A DNA stretch of 6,269 nt from Terriglobia bacterium (GTDB taxonomy: Bacteria; Acidobacteriota; Terriglobia; UBA7540): assembly GCA_020072905.1 (NCBI GenBank), contig JAIQGB010000272.1, positions 1-6,269 of the forward strand, in the 5' to 3' direction. Position 1 is the first letter of the stretch; each line of letters begins with the position of its first letter. The position numbers were made by a program, and so were the translations under genes. Below are positions 1-5,679 of the stretch, piece after piece. Below the pieces are notes generated by a model. It had not been told where the DNA came from. It saw only the letters and a program-made list of their open reading frames with translations, and ran no database searches.

Positions 1-71
1 GCGCAGCGGCCTCTCCCAGAAAGCCTCTAAAGGCGATCTTCGTTCTCCCATGCAGTTGCTCCCGTAGGCTA

Positions 72-767
72 TCAGGAAATTGCTCGCGCTATCATGAATG
101 CTACGGCTGCAGCTAGCCCACCTACGACCGTTGTTTGGATTGCACTACGGAGCGGTGGCGCGCCAGTAAAGCGGCCTTTGACGTAACCAAAAGCAGCCAG
201 CGCGAAAAGAGTAATGATTACCGATATTTTAAGCGCTTTGCTGGCCGTCAAGAGAACAATGTACGGACCGAGCGGGATGAATCCGCCTGCGATGTAAGCT
301 CCCGCAATCGTTGCTGCACTGATAAACGCCCGCTTGGGATCGGGTTTCTCAAGACCCAGCTCAAATCGCATCATGAAATCAATCCAGGCTTGTGGCCGCT
401 TTCTTAATGCCTCCACAACGGGCGTGCTCTCTTCCGGCGTCAGACCGTAGGATTGGAAGACTTCGGTGACTTCGCTCGCTTCAATGTCGGGCTCCTCAGT
501 GACTTCCGATTCTTCTCTTGCCCTCTCGCTGAAGTAGTGTTCCGCGTCACTCTTGGCGGCCAAATAACCGCCCAGTCCCATGGCGATCGAACCTGCAGCG
601 ATTTCTGCCAGGCCCGCGGTCACAATGATACTCGTTGTATTGATGGCGCCCGACAGACCTGCTGCTAGAGCGAAGGGAACTGTCAATCCATCTGACATTC
701 CAATCACAACGTCTCGAACCGTTTCGGATCCAGTGAAATGACGCTCGATGTGTAGTGTTTGTGGCAT
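72..767 (-). CDS. VIT1/CCC1-family iron/manganese transporter
   Basis: A 231-residue membrane protein of the VIT1/CCC1 (DUF125) family. Family members move Fe2+ or Mn2+ out of the cytosol, into vacuoles in plants and yeast and probably across the inner membrane in bacteria. The N-terminal family signature is clear (RHFTGSE at 9-15, then GMSDGLTVPFALAAGLSGA at 23-41). Five membrane segments can be read at roughly 20-41, 46-70, 147-173, 179-197 and 207-229. D26 in the first segment and M63 in the second match the ion-path Asp and Met known from plant VIT1. The soluble part between segments 2 and 3 is rich in glutamate (E76-E102) and carries M132, M133 and E136, like the metal-binding domain of VIT1. 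The ATG at 767 fits because the family motif begins a few residues later. Its ribosome binding site is weak. The gene stands alone, divergent from the recombinase. The metal transported cannot be told from sequence. Confidence 0.93.
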   Translation of the reverse strand: MPQTLHIERHFTGSETVRDVVIGMSDGLTVPFALAAGLSGAINTTSIIVTAGLAEIAAGSIAMGLGGYLAAKSDAEHYFSERAREESEVTEEPDIEASEVTEVFQSYGLTPEESTPVVEALRKRPQAWIDFMMRFELGLEKPDPKRAFISAATIAGAYIAGGFIPLGPYIVLLTASKALKISVIITLFALAAFGYVKGRFTGAPPLRSAIQTTVVGGLAAAVAFMIARAIS

Positions 768-1151
768 CAGAGTTTGTCCAGTAATGTGGATTTGAGATTA
801 GACGCTTTCTCAGCCTTGATTCGAGAAGGTCTTTCCCTGCGAACTCATGCCTCGCAGTTGGGTTGGGGACGGCACAGTTGTCACGGGTACGCGGGCTATC
901 CTTATTTGTGGGTGGCGCCTCGCGCAAACAAATTGTACATCTTCTCGACGCATCCATAGCGAACTTCTCGATGGATGCATCACGCGCGGTGACAGCTTGC
1001 TTCTCCGGCAACGATATGGAAATGCTGCAGGACCAGAGAGCCATCTGGGAGCTAACCCTTCCTCCTCCGGCGTTAATGGCAAGCCAGCAGCAAGCTGTGT
1101 GTGCGATAACTGTCGAGAACGGCCCTTCGCACCACCTGACCTACAGAGAGA
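768..1151. other. gene-poor gap between transporter and recombinase
   Basis: No recognisable protein is encoded here on either strand. The open frames present show no family motif and overlap one another. The missing N-terminal domain of the neighbouring recombinase would be expected in the right part of this gap, but the frame of that gene is closed by stops at 1107 (TAA) and 1137 (TGA), and the other two forward frames do not resemble a recombinase N-terminus. The only structure I can point to is the nested repeat at 941-978. The transporter promoter should lie at about 768-830, but I see no convincing -35/-10 pair. Confidence 0.6.
941..978. repeat. nested direct and inverted repeat
   Basis: The 8-mer CTTCTCGA occurs at 941-948 and again at 964-971. 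Interlocked with it is a perfect 8-bp inverted repeat, GCATCCAT at 950-957 and ATGGATGC at 971-978, with a 13-bp spacer. It lies about 170 bp upstream of a tyrosine recombinase gene, so it could be a binding or crossover site for that or a related enzyme. It could also be a chance palindrome or an operator. The repeats are seen directly; the role is a guess. Confidence 0.4.
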
Positions 1152-1856
1152 ATGATAGACGCGGCAGGCCGTCGCGTTGCGTATGAAGCCGCCGATTCGG
1201 GCCTCCTGAGCCCGGAGTTGGCAGCGGGCATACGCCGAGTCAGAGGAGTTCGGCGGCTCGGTGTCCGTGTCGGGAACTGGCTAACCGTTGAACAGGGGAA
1301 GCGCCTTTTACAGAGTTCAGCCCGTGATAACCTCCGCGGCAAGAAGAATTACGCGATGCTGGCGATGCTCGTCGGATGTGGTGTCCGTTGCGGCGAACTG
1401 TTCAGTTTGAATCTGAACTCGATTCAGCTCCGCGAGGAACACTGGGTCATTGCGGACTTGATCGGAAAGGGAGGCCACATCCGTACGGTGCCGGTCCCGG
1501 TGTGGGTCAAAACGGCGGTTGATGCCTGGACGGAGGCCCGCGGAATCACAAAGGGACGGGTCTTTCGGGCCATCAACAAGGCCGGCAAGATCGGGGGTGA
1601 CGGAATTGCCGCGAAGGTGCTCTGGGAGATTGTTAAAGAAGCAGCAACTCGGGCAGGGATAGAAAAGCTCGCCCCGCATGACCTGAGGCGCACGTGCGCC
1701 CGGCTCTGCCATCTCGCGGGCGGCGAACTGGATCAGATTCAATTCTTGCTCGGGCACGTTTCGATCCAGACCACTGAAACATACCTGAGTTGCAAACAGA
1801 AGCTTCAAAGCGCCGTCAACGACAAGATGGGAATTGAACCGGAGGGTGTCTGCTGA
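1152..1856 (+). CDS. tyrosine recombinase/integrase, N-terminally truncated
   Basis: A 234-residue phage-integrase-family site-specific recombinase that cuts and rejoins DNA through a tyrosine nucleophile. The whole catalytic set is present in order: R79 (in GVRCGEL), K106 (IGKGGHIR), H176 and R179 (HDLRR), H202 (LLGHVS) and Y211 (ETYLS), so the active centre looks intact. Family members are usually about 290-330 residues long. Here the SAM-like core-binding domain is almost entirely absent and recognisable similarity begins near residue 7 (RRVAYEAADSGLL). In-frame stops at 1107 and 1137 prevent extension, and the ATG at 1152 has only a purine stretch directly against it instead of a properly spaced ribosome binding site. 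The gene may be a remnant, or a form acting with a partner. It converges with the Old Yellow Enzyme gene. The function call is secure; whether it is expressed and active is doubtful. Confidence 0.88.
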   Translation: MIDAAGRRVAYEAADSGLLSPELAAGIRRVRGVRRLGVRVGNWLTVEQGKRLLQSSARDNLRGKKNYAMLAMLVGCGVRCGELFSLNLNSIQLREEHWVIADLIGKGGHIRTVPVPVWVKTAVDAWTEARGITKGRVFRAINKAGKIGGDGIAAKVLWEIVKEAATRAGIEKLAPHDLRRTCARLCHLAGGELDQIQFLLGHVSIQTTETYLSCKQKLQSAVNDKMGIEPEGVC

Positions 1857-1879
1857 TCGCGATGGGCTACGGGCCAAAC

Positions 1880-1899
1880 GGGGCGGAATAAGCCGTCCC
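1880..1899 (+). terminator. hairpin after the recombinase, possible terminator
   Basis: A 7-bp stem (GGGGCGG at 1880-1886 with CCGTCCC at 1893-1899) encloses a 6-nt loop, 23 nt past the recombinase stop. One pair is G-U, so the stem is perfect only in plus-strand RNA, the sense of the recombinase. There is no following T-run, so it is not a textbook intrinsic terminator. Confidence 0.3.
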
Positions 1900-1910
1900 T
1901 TAGCGACTAC

Positions 1911-1928
1911 CGAGGAGCCATTTCCTCG
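1911..1928. terminator. hairpin in convergent gap, possible terminator
   Basis: A perfect 6-bp stem, CGAGGA at 1911-1916 with TCCTCG at 1923-1928, encloses a 6-nt loop. It sits between two genes transcribed toward each other, where a stop for both is expected. It lacks a T-run on either strand, so termination is only a possibility. The rest of the 188-bp gap holds no other clear structure. Confidence 0.28.
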
Positions 1929-2044
1929 AACGCCGTATCTGGACAGCCGAACGCACTGACGGGGGAGCCGAATAGCTGCCCAGGAGGCGGCTGCTTAACC
2001 ATTACGGGGGTTCCGTGCTGCGCATCGAGGGAAGGCGCCGGTTT

Positions 2045-3145
2045 TTACAAGTTTGCCGGGACGCGCGCCTTAGTGCCATGGGGAGCGGCTCTCACGTACT
2101 GTACGGGCCAGGGAACGGGATATCCCAGGGCGCGACCCGCCCGCAGCGGCCAGTAGGGATCACGCAAAAACTCTCGCGCGATGATGGCAACGTCTGCCTG
2201 GCCGGTGCGGATAATGTGGTCAGCCTGAGACGGAGCCGTGATCATTCCCACCGCACCAGTTAGGATTGCTGATTGGCGACGAATTCTTTCGGCGAAGGGT
2301 GTTTGATATCCCGGGCCGACGGGAATTTGGGCAGGCGGCACATTTCCGCCGGAGGAACAATCGACCAGGTCCACACCGGAATTTTTCAGGTGCTTGGCAA
2401 GCTCCACGGAATCGTCGAGGGTCCATCCACCTTCCACCCAATCGGTAGCCGAAATGCGCACGAATAAAGGCGCGCGCTCAGGCCACGATCCGCGAATCGC
2501 GGAAACCACCTCGAGCAGCAAGCGGATACGGTTCTGGAACGATCCACCGTACTCATCGGTGCGGTGATTGGCAAGTGGCGAAAGAAACTCAGAGATCAAA
2601 TACCCGTGAGCCGCGTGAATCTCAATCACGCGGAATCCCGCTTCGAGGGCGCGGCCGGCTGCTTCGACGAATGCCCGGACAACTGTCTGAATTTCCTCCT
2701 GGGTCAGTGCCTGCGGCATCAGATAGCTACCGGCGAAGGGAATCGCGCTGGGTGCAACCACATTCTTCCAGCCGCCCGACTCTTCGGGCACGGCTCCATC
2801 CCCGTCCCAGGGACGATAGGTGCAGGCCTTCCGCCCGGCATGGGCCAATTGCATCCCGGCGACGCTGCCCTGGGAGTGAATGAACCGGGTAATGCGGGCG
2901 AGAAACTCAATATGGTCGTCGCTCCAGATTCCGAGATCTTCTGGACTTATCCGTCCTTCCGGTGTAACGGCTGTGGCTTCCGTCATAATCAAGCCCGCGC
3001 CCCCCACGGCCCGGCTCCCCAAGTGAACCAGATGCCAGTCATTCGCAAATCCGTCGATGCTGGAATACTCACACATCGGTGAAACGACGATGCGATTGGG
3101 AAGAGTTAGGTCTCGAATCGAGAGCGGATCGAACAGATTAGGCAT
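2045..3145 (-). CDS. Old Yellow Enzyme family NADPH:flavin oxidoreductase (YqjM/XenA type)
   Basis: A 366-residue cytosolic FMN-dependent ene-reductase. The family uses NAD(P)H to reduce activated C=C bonds, and sometimes nitro compounds, in enones, quinones and xenobiotics. It is a single TIM barrel of normal length for the YqjM/XenA ('thermophilic-like') branch. That branch is marked by SPMCEYSS at 22-29, with C25 tuning the flavin and Y27 in the active site. The substrate-binding pair H177/H180 with Y182 lies in HAAHGYL, followed by the RTDEYGGS stretch (195-202). R230 and the C-terminal phosphate-binding parts, GAVGMI (297-302) and AREFLRDPYW (323-332), are also present. The frame is open 21 codons further up, but the ATG at 3145 is preferred: the classic NLFDPL start follows it and GAGGAG lies 8 nt before it. 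It overlaps the end of the upstream UbiD-like frame by 8 bp, so it is probably co-transcribed with it. The natural substrate is unknown. Confidence 0.95.
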   Translation of the reverse strand: MPNLFDPLSIRDLTLPNRIVVSPMCEYSSIDGFANDWHLVHLGSRAVGGAGLIMTEATAVTPEGRISPEDLGIWSDDHIEFLARITRFIHSQGSVAGMQLAHAGRKACTYRPWDGDGAVPEESGGWKNVVAPSAIPFAGSYLMPQALTQEEIQTVVRAFVEAAGRALEAGFRVIEIHAAHGYLISEFLSPLANHRTDEYGGSFQNRIRLLLEVVSAIRGSWPERAPLFVRISATDWVEGGWTLDDSVELAKHLKNSGVDLVDCSSGGNVPPAQIPVGPGYQTPFAERIRRQSAILTGAVGMITAPSQADHIIRTGQADVAIIAREFLRDPYWPLRAGRALGYPVPWPVQYVRAAPHGTKARVPANL

Positions 3146-3512
3146 GAGTTTTGCTCCTCGCTGGTCTTCTCTTATCAGGCAGGCGTCGTGCCCGCCCGGT
3201 CGGGACACGTTCTTTTTCCCGCGGCTTTAATCCCAGGCTGGGCCAAAGGGCGTCCACTTTCTTTTTCACTTCCGGGTCCCTCAAGATTTCATCGGGCCAT
3301 TTGCGGGTGGCGTCGATGCCCATTTTGGAGTCGAAGTTGGGCAGGCGCGACGCGTCCGCCGAGGTCCGCGAGAGTGGGATGAGGCCTTCGCCCTCACCCC
3401 TTGTCCACCGGTCACTCCAGCTGATTGCCCAGGGGAAGAATTTGCCCTGTTTTTTGGGGAGGTGATTCCATGGGAAATCGTGAACGTGGAGGAAGCGGCC
3501 GGCGGCGCTCAC
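3138..3512 (-). pseudogene. truncated UbiD-family decarboxylase, C-terminal fragment
   Basis: A 124-codon frame from a GTG at 3512 (frame open to 3554). Its second half, residues 53-95, matches the C-terminal end of UbiD-type decarboxylases: SRLPNF, then SKMGIDATRKWP (62-73), then DPEVKKKVDALWPSLGL (79-95). Compared with the usual family pattern, about seven residues seem missing between KWP and DEI. UbiD enzymes use prenylated FMN to remove or add carboxyl groups on aromatic or unsaturated acids and are about 450-500 residues long. The N-terminal three quarters, with the cofactor-binding and catalytic Glu-Arg-Glu parts, are absent, because the flavin reductase gene occupies that place. The first half (residues 1-50) I cannot align with confidence. 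No good ribosome binding site precedes the GTG. It is probably a remnant, though a small expressed protein coupled to its neighbours cannot be excluded. Confidence 0.6.
3154..3159 (-). promoter_or_regulatory. ribosome binding site that fixes the oxidoreductase start
   Basis: GAGGAG on the minus strand, 8 nt before the ATG at 3145. It lies inside the last codons of the preceding frame, a usual arrangement for coupled translation. It rules against the longer open frame beginning at 3208. Confidence 0.8.
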
Positions 3513-3554
3513 GCTCAGGAGGATGCAAAGCTCCGCGTTCTTGACGTGTGCCGA

Positions 3555-4088
3555 CTATCGCATTCTCGACTTCAGCTTGATCATCGCGCCATCCACAGCG
3601 AACCTGCCGTATCCGTGATGGTGGATGGTCTTCGGATCCTTTTGCGCCGGATCGGTCCAGGCCTTGAGCACTTCCAGGACGAAGAGATTGTACTTGTTGA
3701 CGAGATGGGTATCGGCCACCTTGCATTCGAGATTGGCGAAACACTCGGCCACGAGAGGCGGCGCCACACGCTCGGCTGGCGCGGGCGTCAGACCGAATCT
3801 CTCGAACTTCTCCACGTCCCGGCCCGAGCAGTTGCCGACTTCCACGACTTTGGGCGCCAGTTCCAGCGCCGGAACGCCGATCACGCACTCTTTCGTCGCC
3901 CGCAATGCGACAAAGCTGTGATCGGCGCTGCTGACGACACAGGCAACCAGCGGCGGTTCGAACTCGACCATCATATGCCAGGACAGCGTCATGACGTTGG
4001 CACGGCCCTTGCGAGCGGTCGTCAGCAGGACCACCGGACCCGGTTCGAGCAACTGGTAGACTTTCGACAGAGGTAGATCTTTCATCAT
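3555..4088 (-). CDS. flavin reductase-like FMN-binding split-barrel protein
   Basis: A 177-residue flavoprotein of the flavin-reductase-like split-barrel family. Members bind FMN and either supply reduced flavin to a partner oxygenase or act as small oxidoreductases. The typical course is visible: PGPVVLLTT (16-24), then the NVMTLSW strand (31-37) that contacts flavin, the EPPLVAC strand (44-50), the GNCSGRDVEKFERFGLTP segment (85-102), and the HHHGYGRF ending (156-163) before a short basic tail. The ATG at 4088 is preferred over the far longer open frame to 4352, because family similarity starts just after it and AGGAG precedes it by 8 nt; the upstream 88 codons look non-coding. The TAG stop is followed at once, in the same frame, by the UbiD-like fragment. 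It is first in a probable operon with the Old Yellow Enzyme. A TACAAT at 4141-4136 might be its -10 box, but no good -35 accompanies it. The partner is unknown. Confidence 0.88.
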   Translation of the reverse strand: MMKDLPLSKVYQLLEPGPVVLLTTARKGRANVMTLSWHMMVEFEPPLVACVVSSADHSFVALRATKECVIGVPALELAPKVVEVGNCSGRDVEKFERFGLTPAPAERVAPPLVAECFANLECKVADTHLVNKYNLFVLEVLKAWTDPAQKDPKTIHHHGYGRFAVDGAMIKLKSRMR

Positions 4089-4096
4089 GGTCGCGG

Positions 4097-4101
4097 CTCC
4101 T
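4097..4101 (-). promoter_or_regulatory. ribosome binding site that fixes the flavin reductase start
   Basis: AGGAG on the minus strand, 8 nt before the first of two consecutive ATG codons (4088 and 4085). It decides against the 265-codon open frame that starts at 4352. Confidence 0.75.
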
Positions 4102-4200
4102 GGACCCGATCTGCAATGATGGCCAAGCGTAATCCATTGTAGCTGCGCTCGTTGCCGTGCTGCGGCGTGTCGTTGTTCCCGAAACGGAACTTCGCAGCTC

Positions 4201-4218
4201 CCGAGTGATGCCGAGTGA
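4201..4218. repeat. short tandem repeat CCGAGTGA
   Basis: CCGAGTGA occurs at 4201-4208 and 4211-4218, separated by two bases, giving a 10-bp period (one helical turn). Two same-face half-sites of this kind can be a regulator site. It lies 113-130 bp upstream of the flavin reductase start. The repeat is seen directly; its use is unknown. Confidence 0.35.
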
Positions 4219-4244
4219 CTGCAACACGCCTCGCGCTCCACTTG

Positions 4245-4264
4245 GCCCGGGATTTCCCCCGGGC
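4245..4264. repeat. GC-rich perfect hairpin
   Basis: A perfect 7-bp stem, GCCCGGG at 4245-4251 with CCCGGGC at 4258-4264, encloses a 6-nt loop (ATTTCC). All seven pairs are G-C. It lies upstream of the flavin reductase gene. No T-run follows on either strand, so it is not a standard terminator. It may stop or pause transcription arriving from the DinB-like gene, or be part of a decayed repeat. Confidence 0.4.
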
Positions 4265-4508
4265 GGGGACCGTTAGTCTGATCCCGGCCGACTTGGCTGA
4301 TACTGGCCGGGTTCGCCACAAGTTGGCCAGTCGGCGTATTGCGGTGGCCCAACTTCCGCGAGCGGGACTTCGGGGGATTTCACTTCGAAGAATAGGGCGT
4401 TCCCCAGGAGGAATCTAGCCGAACAGGCGCGATCATCCGTAACCGTATGGCGACTACTCGTTAATGATGCCAAGCCGCTAGGAGTCTGGTCCACTTTCAG
4501 AGCGCAGT

Positions 4509-4530
4509 CGCCCTTTTTCAGGGAAGGGCG
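4509..4530. terminator. hairpin after the DinB-like gene, weak terminator candidate
   Basis: A perfect 7-bp stem, CGCCCTT at 4509-4515 with AAGGGCG at 4524-4530, encloses an 8-nt loop, 46 nt beyond the DinB-like stop. No U-tract follows in the minus-strand sense. The left arm overlaps a GCGCAGTC word (4502-4509) that recurs at 4571-4578, next to the DinB-like stop. Confidence 0.3.
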
Positions 4531-4576
4531 TCTATCAGGAGATAAAGGGAAGGACTATTCTTCAGCCAGTGCGCAG

Positions 4577-5119
4577 TCACCTTTTCCCGGGAGCTGCAGC
4601 CATGCGGGCTTGCATCTCGCGAGTTAGGTGCGGCACGATCCCCACGATCCGCTCGATGAGCATCAACTGGCCCCGGTGGTGCATTTCATGTTCTTTGACC
4701 GAAAGGATCATTTCGAAACGGCTCTTTGATGTAGGGGTCGTCCCGGCACGCATCTCAACCCGCTCGCCCAGGAAACTCTCCGTAAGTCCTTCGAGCCAAC
4801 CAGCCCATTTCTTGCCAGAGCTGTGAAGCATCTCCAGCGTCTGATCCTTGCTCCGCTGCACCTTTTCTTCCGCCACCAGGCGCTGCATCAGCGATGGAAA
4901 GTCAAACCCCTCAAGCGAAGATCGTCGTTCCTGGCCATGAACCTGGTATTGAAAACTGTACGCCAGCGAAATATGCGCCAACAACTCACCGACAGTGCGC
5001 GTGTTGGGGGCTGGTCGAAAACTGTATTTTTCTTCAGGGAGCTCCTGAGCAATCGTAACCGTGTTTTTCCGGACGGTGCGAAAACTTTCGGCTAACTCCT
5101 TGGCTCCGTAATAGTTCAA
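4577..5119 (-). CDS. DinB/YfiT-like putative metal-binding protein
   Basis: A 180-residue protein of the DinB superfamily, four-helix-bundle proteins with a three-histidine metal site. Relatives include damage-induced DinB, YfiT-like metal-dependent hydrolases and thiol S-transferases. The site is readable: H49 in helix 2 (ELLAHIS), with H144 and H148 in the later helix (VKEHEMHHRGQL). The signature GQLMLIER, the usual segment after the last His, follows. Length is normal for the family. The start is a TTG at 5119 (LNYYGAKELAESFR), chosen because AAAGGAGA sits 6 nt before it, an extended -10 box lies further up, and homologues begin at this point. The frame is open 245 codons further to 5854, but that part looks non-coding. 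It seems to be a single-gene unit. The substrate is unknown; members of this family are often involved in low-molecular-weight thiol or stress chemistry, which is inference here. Confidence 0.88.
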   Translation of the reverse strand: MNYYGAKELAESFRTVRKNTVTIAQELPEEKYSFRPAPNTRTVGELLAHISLAYSFQYQVHGQERRSSLEGFDFPSLMQRLVAEEKVQRSKDQTLEMLHSSGKKWAGWLEGLTESFLGERVEMRAGTTPTSKSRFEMILSVKEHEMHHRGQLMLIERIVGIVPHLTREMQARMAAAPGKR

Positions 5120-5125
5120 GCGATT

Positions 5126-5133
5126 TCTCCTTT
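5126..5133 (-). promoter_or_regulatory. strong ribosome binding site before a TTG start
   Basis: AAAGGAGA on the minus strand, 6 nt before the TTG at 5119. This near-ideal Shine-Dalgarno sequence is the main reason for accepting a rare TTG initiator and rejecting the long upstream open frame. Confidence 0.8.
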
Positions 5134-5175
5134 CACCCAACGAGCTGTCTTGTTCAGATGACGAGATGCACCCGA

Positions 5176-5184
5176 AGTATAACA
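5176..5184 (-). promoter_or_regulatory. extended -10 promoter of the DinB-like gene
   Basis: The minus strand reads TGTTATACT, an extended -10 element (TGn followed by TATACT, five of six matching TATAAT). It implies a start of transcription near 5169 and a leader of about 50 nt. No TTGACA-like -35 lies at 15-18 bp, which extended -10 promoters can do without. Confidence 0.5.
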
Positions 5185-5337
5185 CGCTGCCCTGCTGATT
5201 GGCGCCAGCGCCTGAAAGTCGGCTTACCATCATTTGGGCTTTGGAGCAGGACCGTGGGCGGGGAACCCGTTTTCCGGGCGCAACATCTGCTCCGTCGCAC
5301 AAGAACTCGTTGGGGCCAGCAGCCCAGCCGATCACGG

Positions 5338-5372
5338 GACGATAGGCGTGCGTTTTCGCGTGCCTACTCGTC
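5338..5372 (+). other. 15-bp RNA hairpin with UUUU loop
   Basis: Reading out from a TTTT loop (5353-5356), GTGCG pairs with CGCGT (two G-U pairs), TAGGC pairs with GCCTA, and after a single bulged C (5367) GACGA pairs with TCGTC. The whole stem is 15 bp. The two wobble pairs hold only in plus-strand RNA; the minus-strand copy would have two A-C mismatches. This suggests a plus-strand transcript, if one is made. There is no T-run after the stem. It may belong to an unannotated structured RNA or a decayed repeat. The pairing is seen directly; the role is unknown. Confidence 0.45.
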
Positions 5373-5390
5373 ATAGACGCACAGTGCTTA

Positions 5391-5460
5391 GGGACCGCTC
5401 GCTGCCGCTGCTCGGGAAGTCTTTTCGGAAAACGGTCCCGCGAAGGTGAACCCGAGCGGT
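5391..5460 (+). other. competing stems, possible pseudoknot or switch RNA
   Basis: Three perfect complementarities lie within 70 nt. GGGACCG (5391-5397) pairs with CGGTCCC (5433-5439). GCTCGGG (5410-5416) pairs with CCCGAGC (5451-5457). ACCGCTCG (5394-5401) pairs with CGAGCGGT (5453-5460). The first two are interleaved and could form an H-type pseudoknot. The third would exclude both. A small TTTT-CGG-AAAA stem (5422-5432) lies inside. The second and third share a GCTCG core, so they are not fully independent. The strand is uncertain. Confidence 0.35.
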
Positions 5461-5665
5461 GCGAAAAGGTTGTGCTTTCGGCACTGCGGAAACGGCCTGA
5501 GACCACCAAGCGGAATGATGGACTTGGCGGTTCGTGATCTGGAGGGTTTCCGGCACAGCGGCCGGCGTTCAGGGAAGAGGACTCTCCCCCCTGGGCATAA
5601 AAGTAGGTTGATGCTTGTCCGCCGGATGAGTCTGACCTGGGCGGATCGATGCAGTTCAGCGAATC

Positions 5666-5679
5666 TTCTGACTTCTGAC
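5666..5679. repeat. two-copy TTCTGAC tandem repeat
   Basis: TTCTGAC is repeated head to tail at 5666-5672 and 5673-5679. It reads as GTCAGAA twice on the other strand. Simple intergenic micro-repeats of this kind seem familiar from soil-bacterial genomes, but that is recollection and untested. Confidence 0.4.

Larger units (their letters stand above)
4089..4576. other. 488-bp non-coding gap with small repeats
   Basis: No protein is recognised between the flavin reductase start and the DinB-like stop. Frames on both strands are open in parts but carry no family motif. The stretch is dense in short repeats: a 7-bp inverted repeat AGCTGCG (4141-4147) with CGCAGCT (4193-4199), a smaller stem GTTCC (4175-4179) with GGAAC (4186-4190) inside it, a tandem repeat at 4201-4218, and hairpins at 4245-4264 and 4509-4530. 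The pattern could reflect decayed mobile-element ends, but I can identify no particular element. Confidence 0.55.

Noticed and set aside
1317..1877. 186-codon minus-strand frame opposite the recombinase
   Set aside because: It is antisense to the conserved catalytic domain; no family pattern.
2564..3082. 172-codon plus-strand frame opposite the Old Yellow Enzyme
   Set aside because: Shadow of a well-conserved gene; no motif of its own.
3146..3208. 21-codon extension of the Old Yellow Enzyme
   Set aside because: The family's usual NLFDPL start follows the ATG at 3145, which has GAGGAG at the right distance.
3462..4076. 204-codon plus-strand frame opposite the flavin reductase
   Set aside because: It mirrors the conserved minus-strand gene, and its translation has no recognisable motif.
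4089..4352. 88-codon extension of the flavin reductase
   Set aside because: Family similarity begins right at the ATG at 4088, which has AGGAG 8 nt upstream; the extension shows no family pattern.
4489..4500. TGGTCCACTTTC as a possible IS21-type terminal sequence
   Set aside because: The resemblance is from memory only; no istA/istB remnant or matching second end could be seen.
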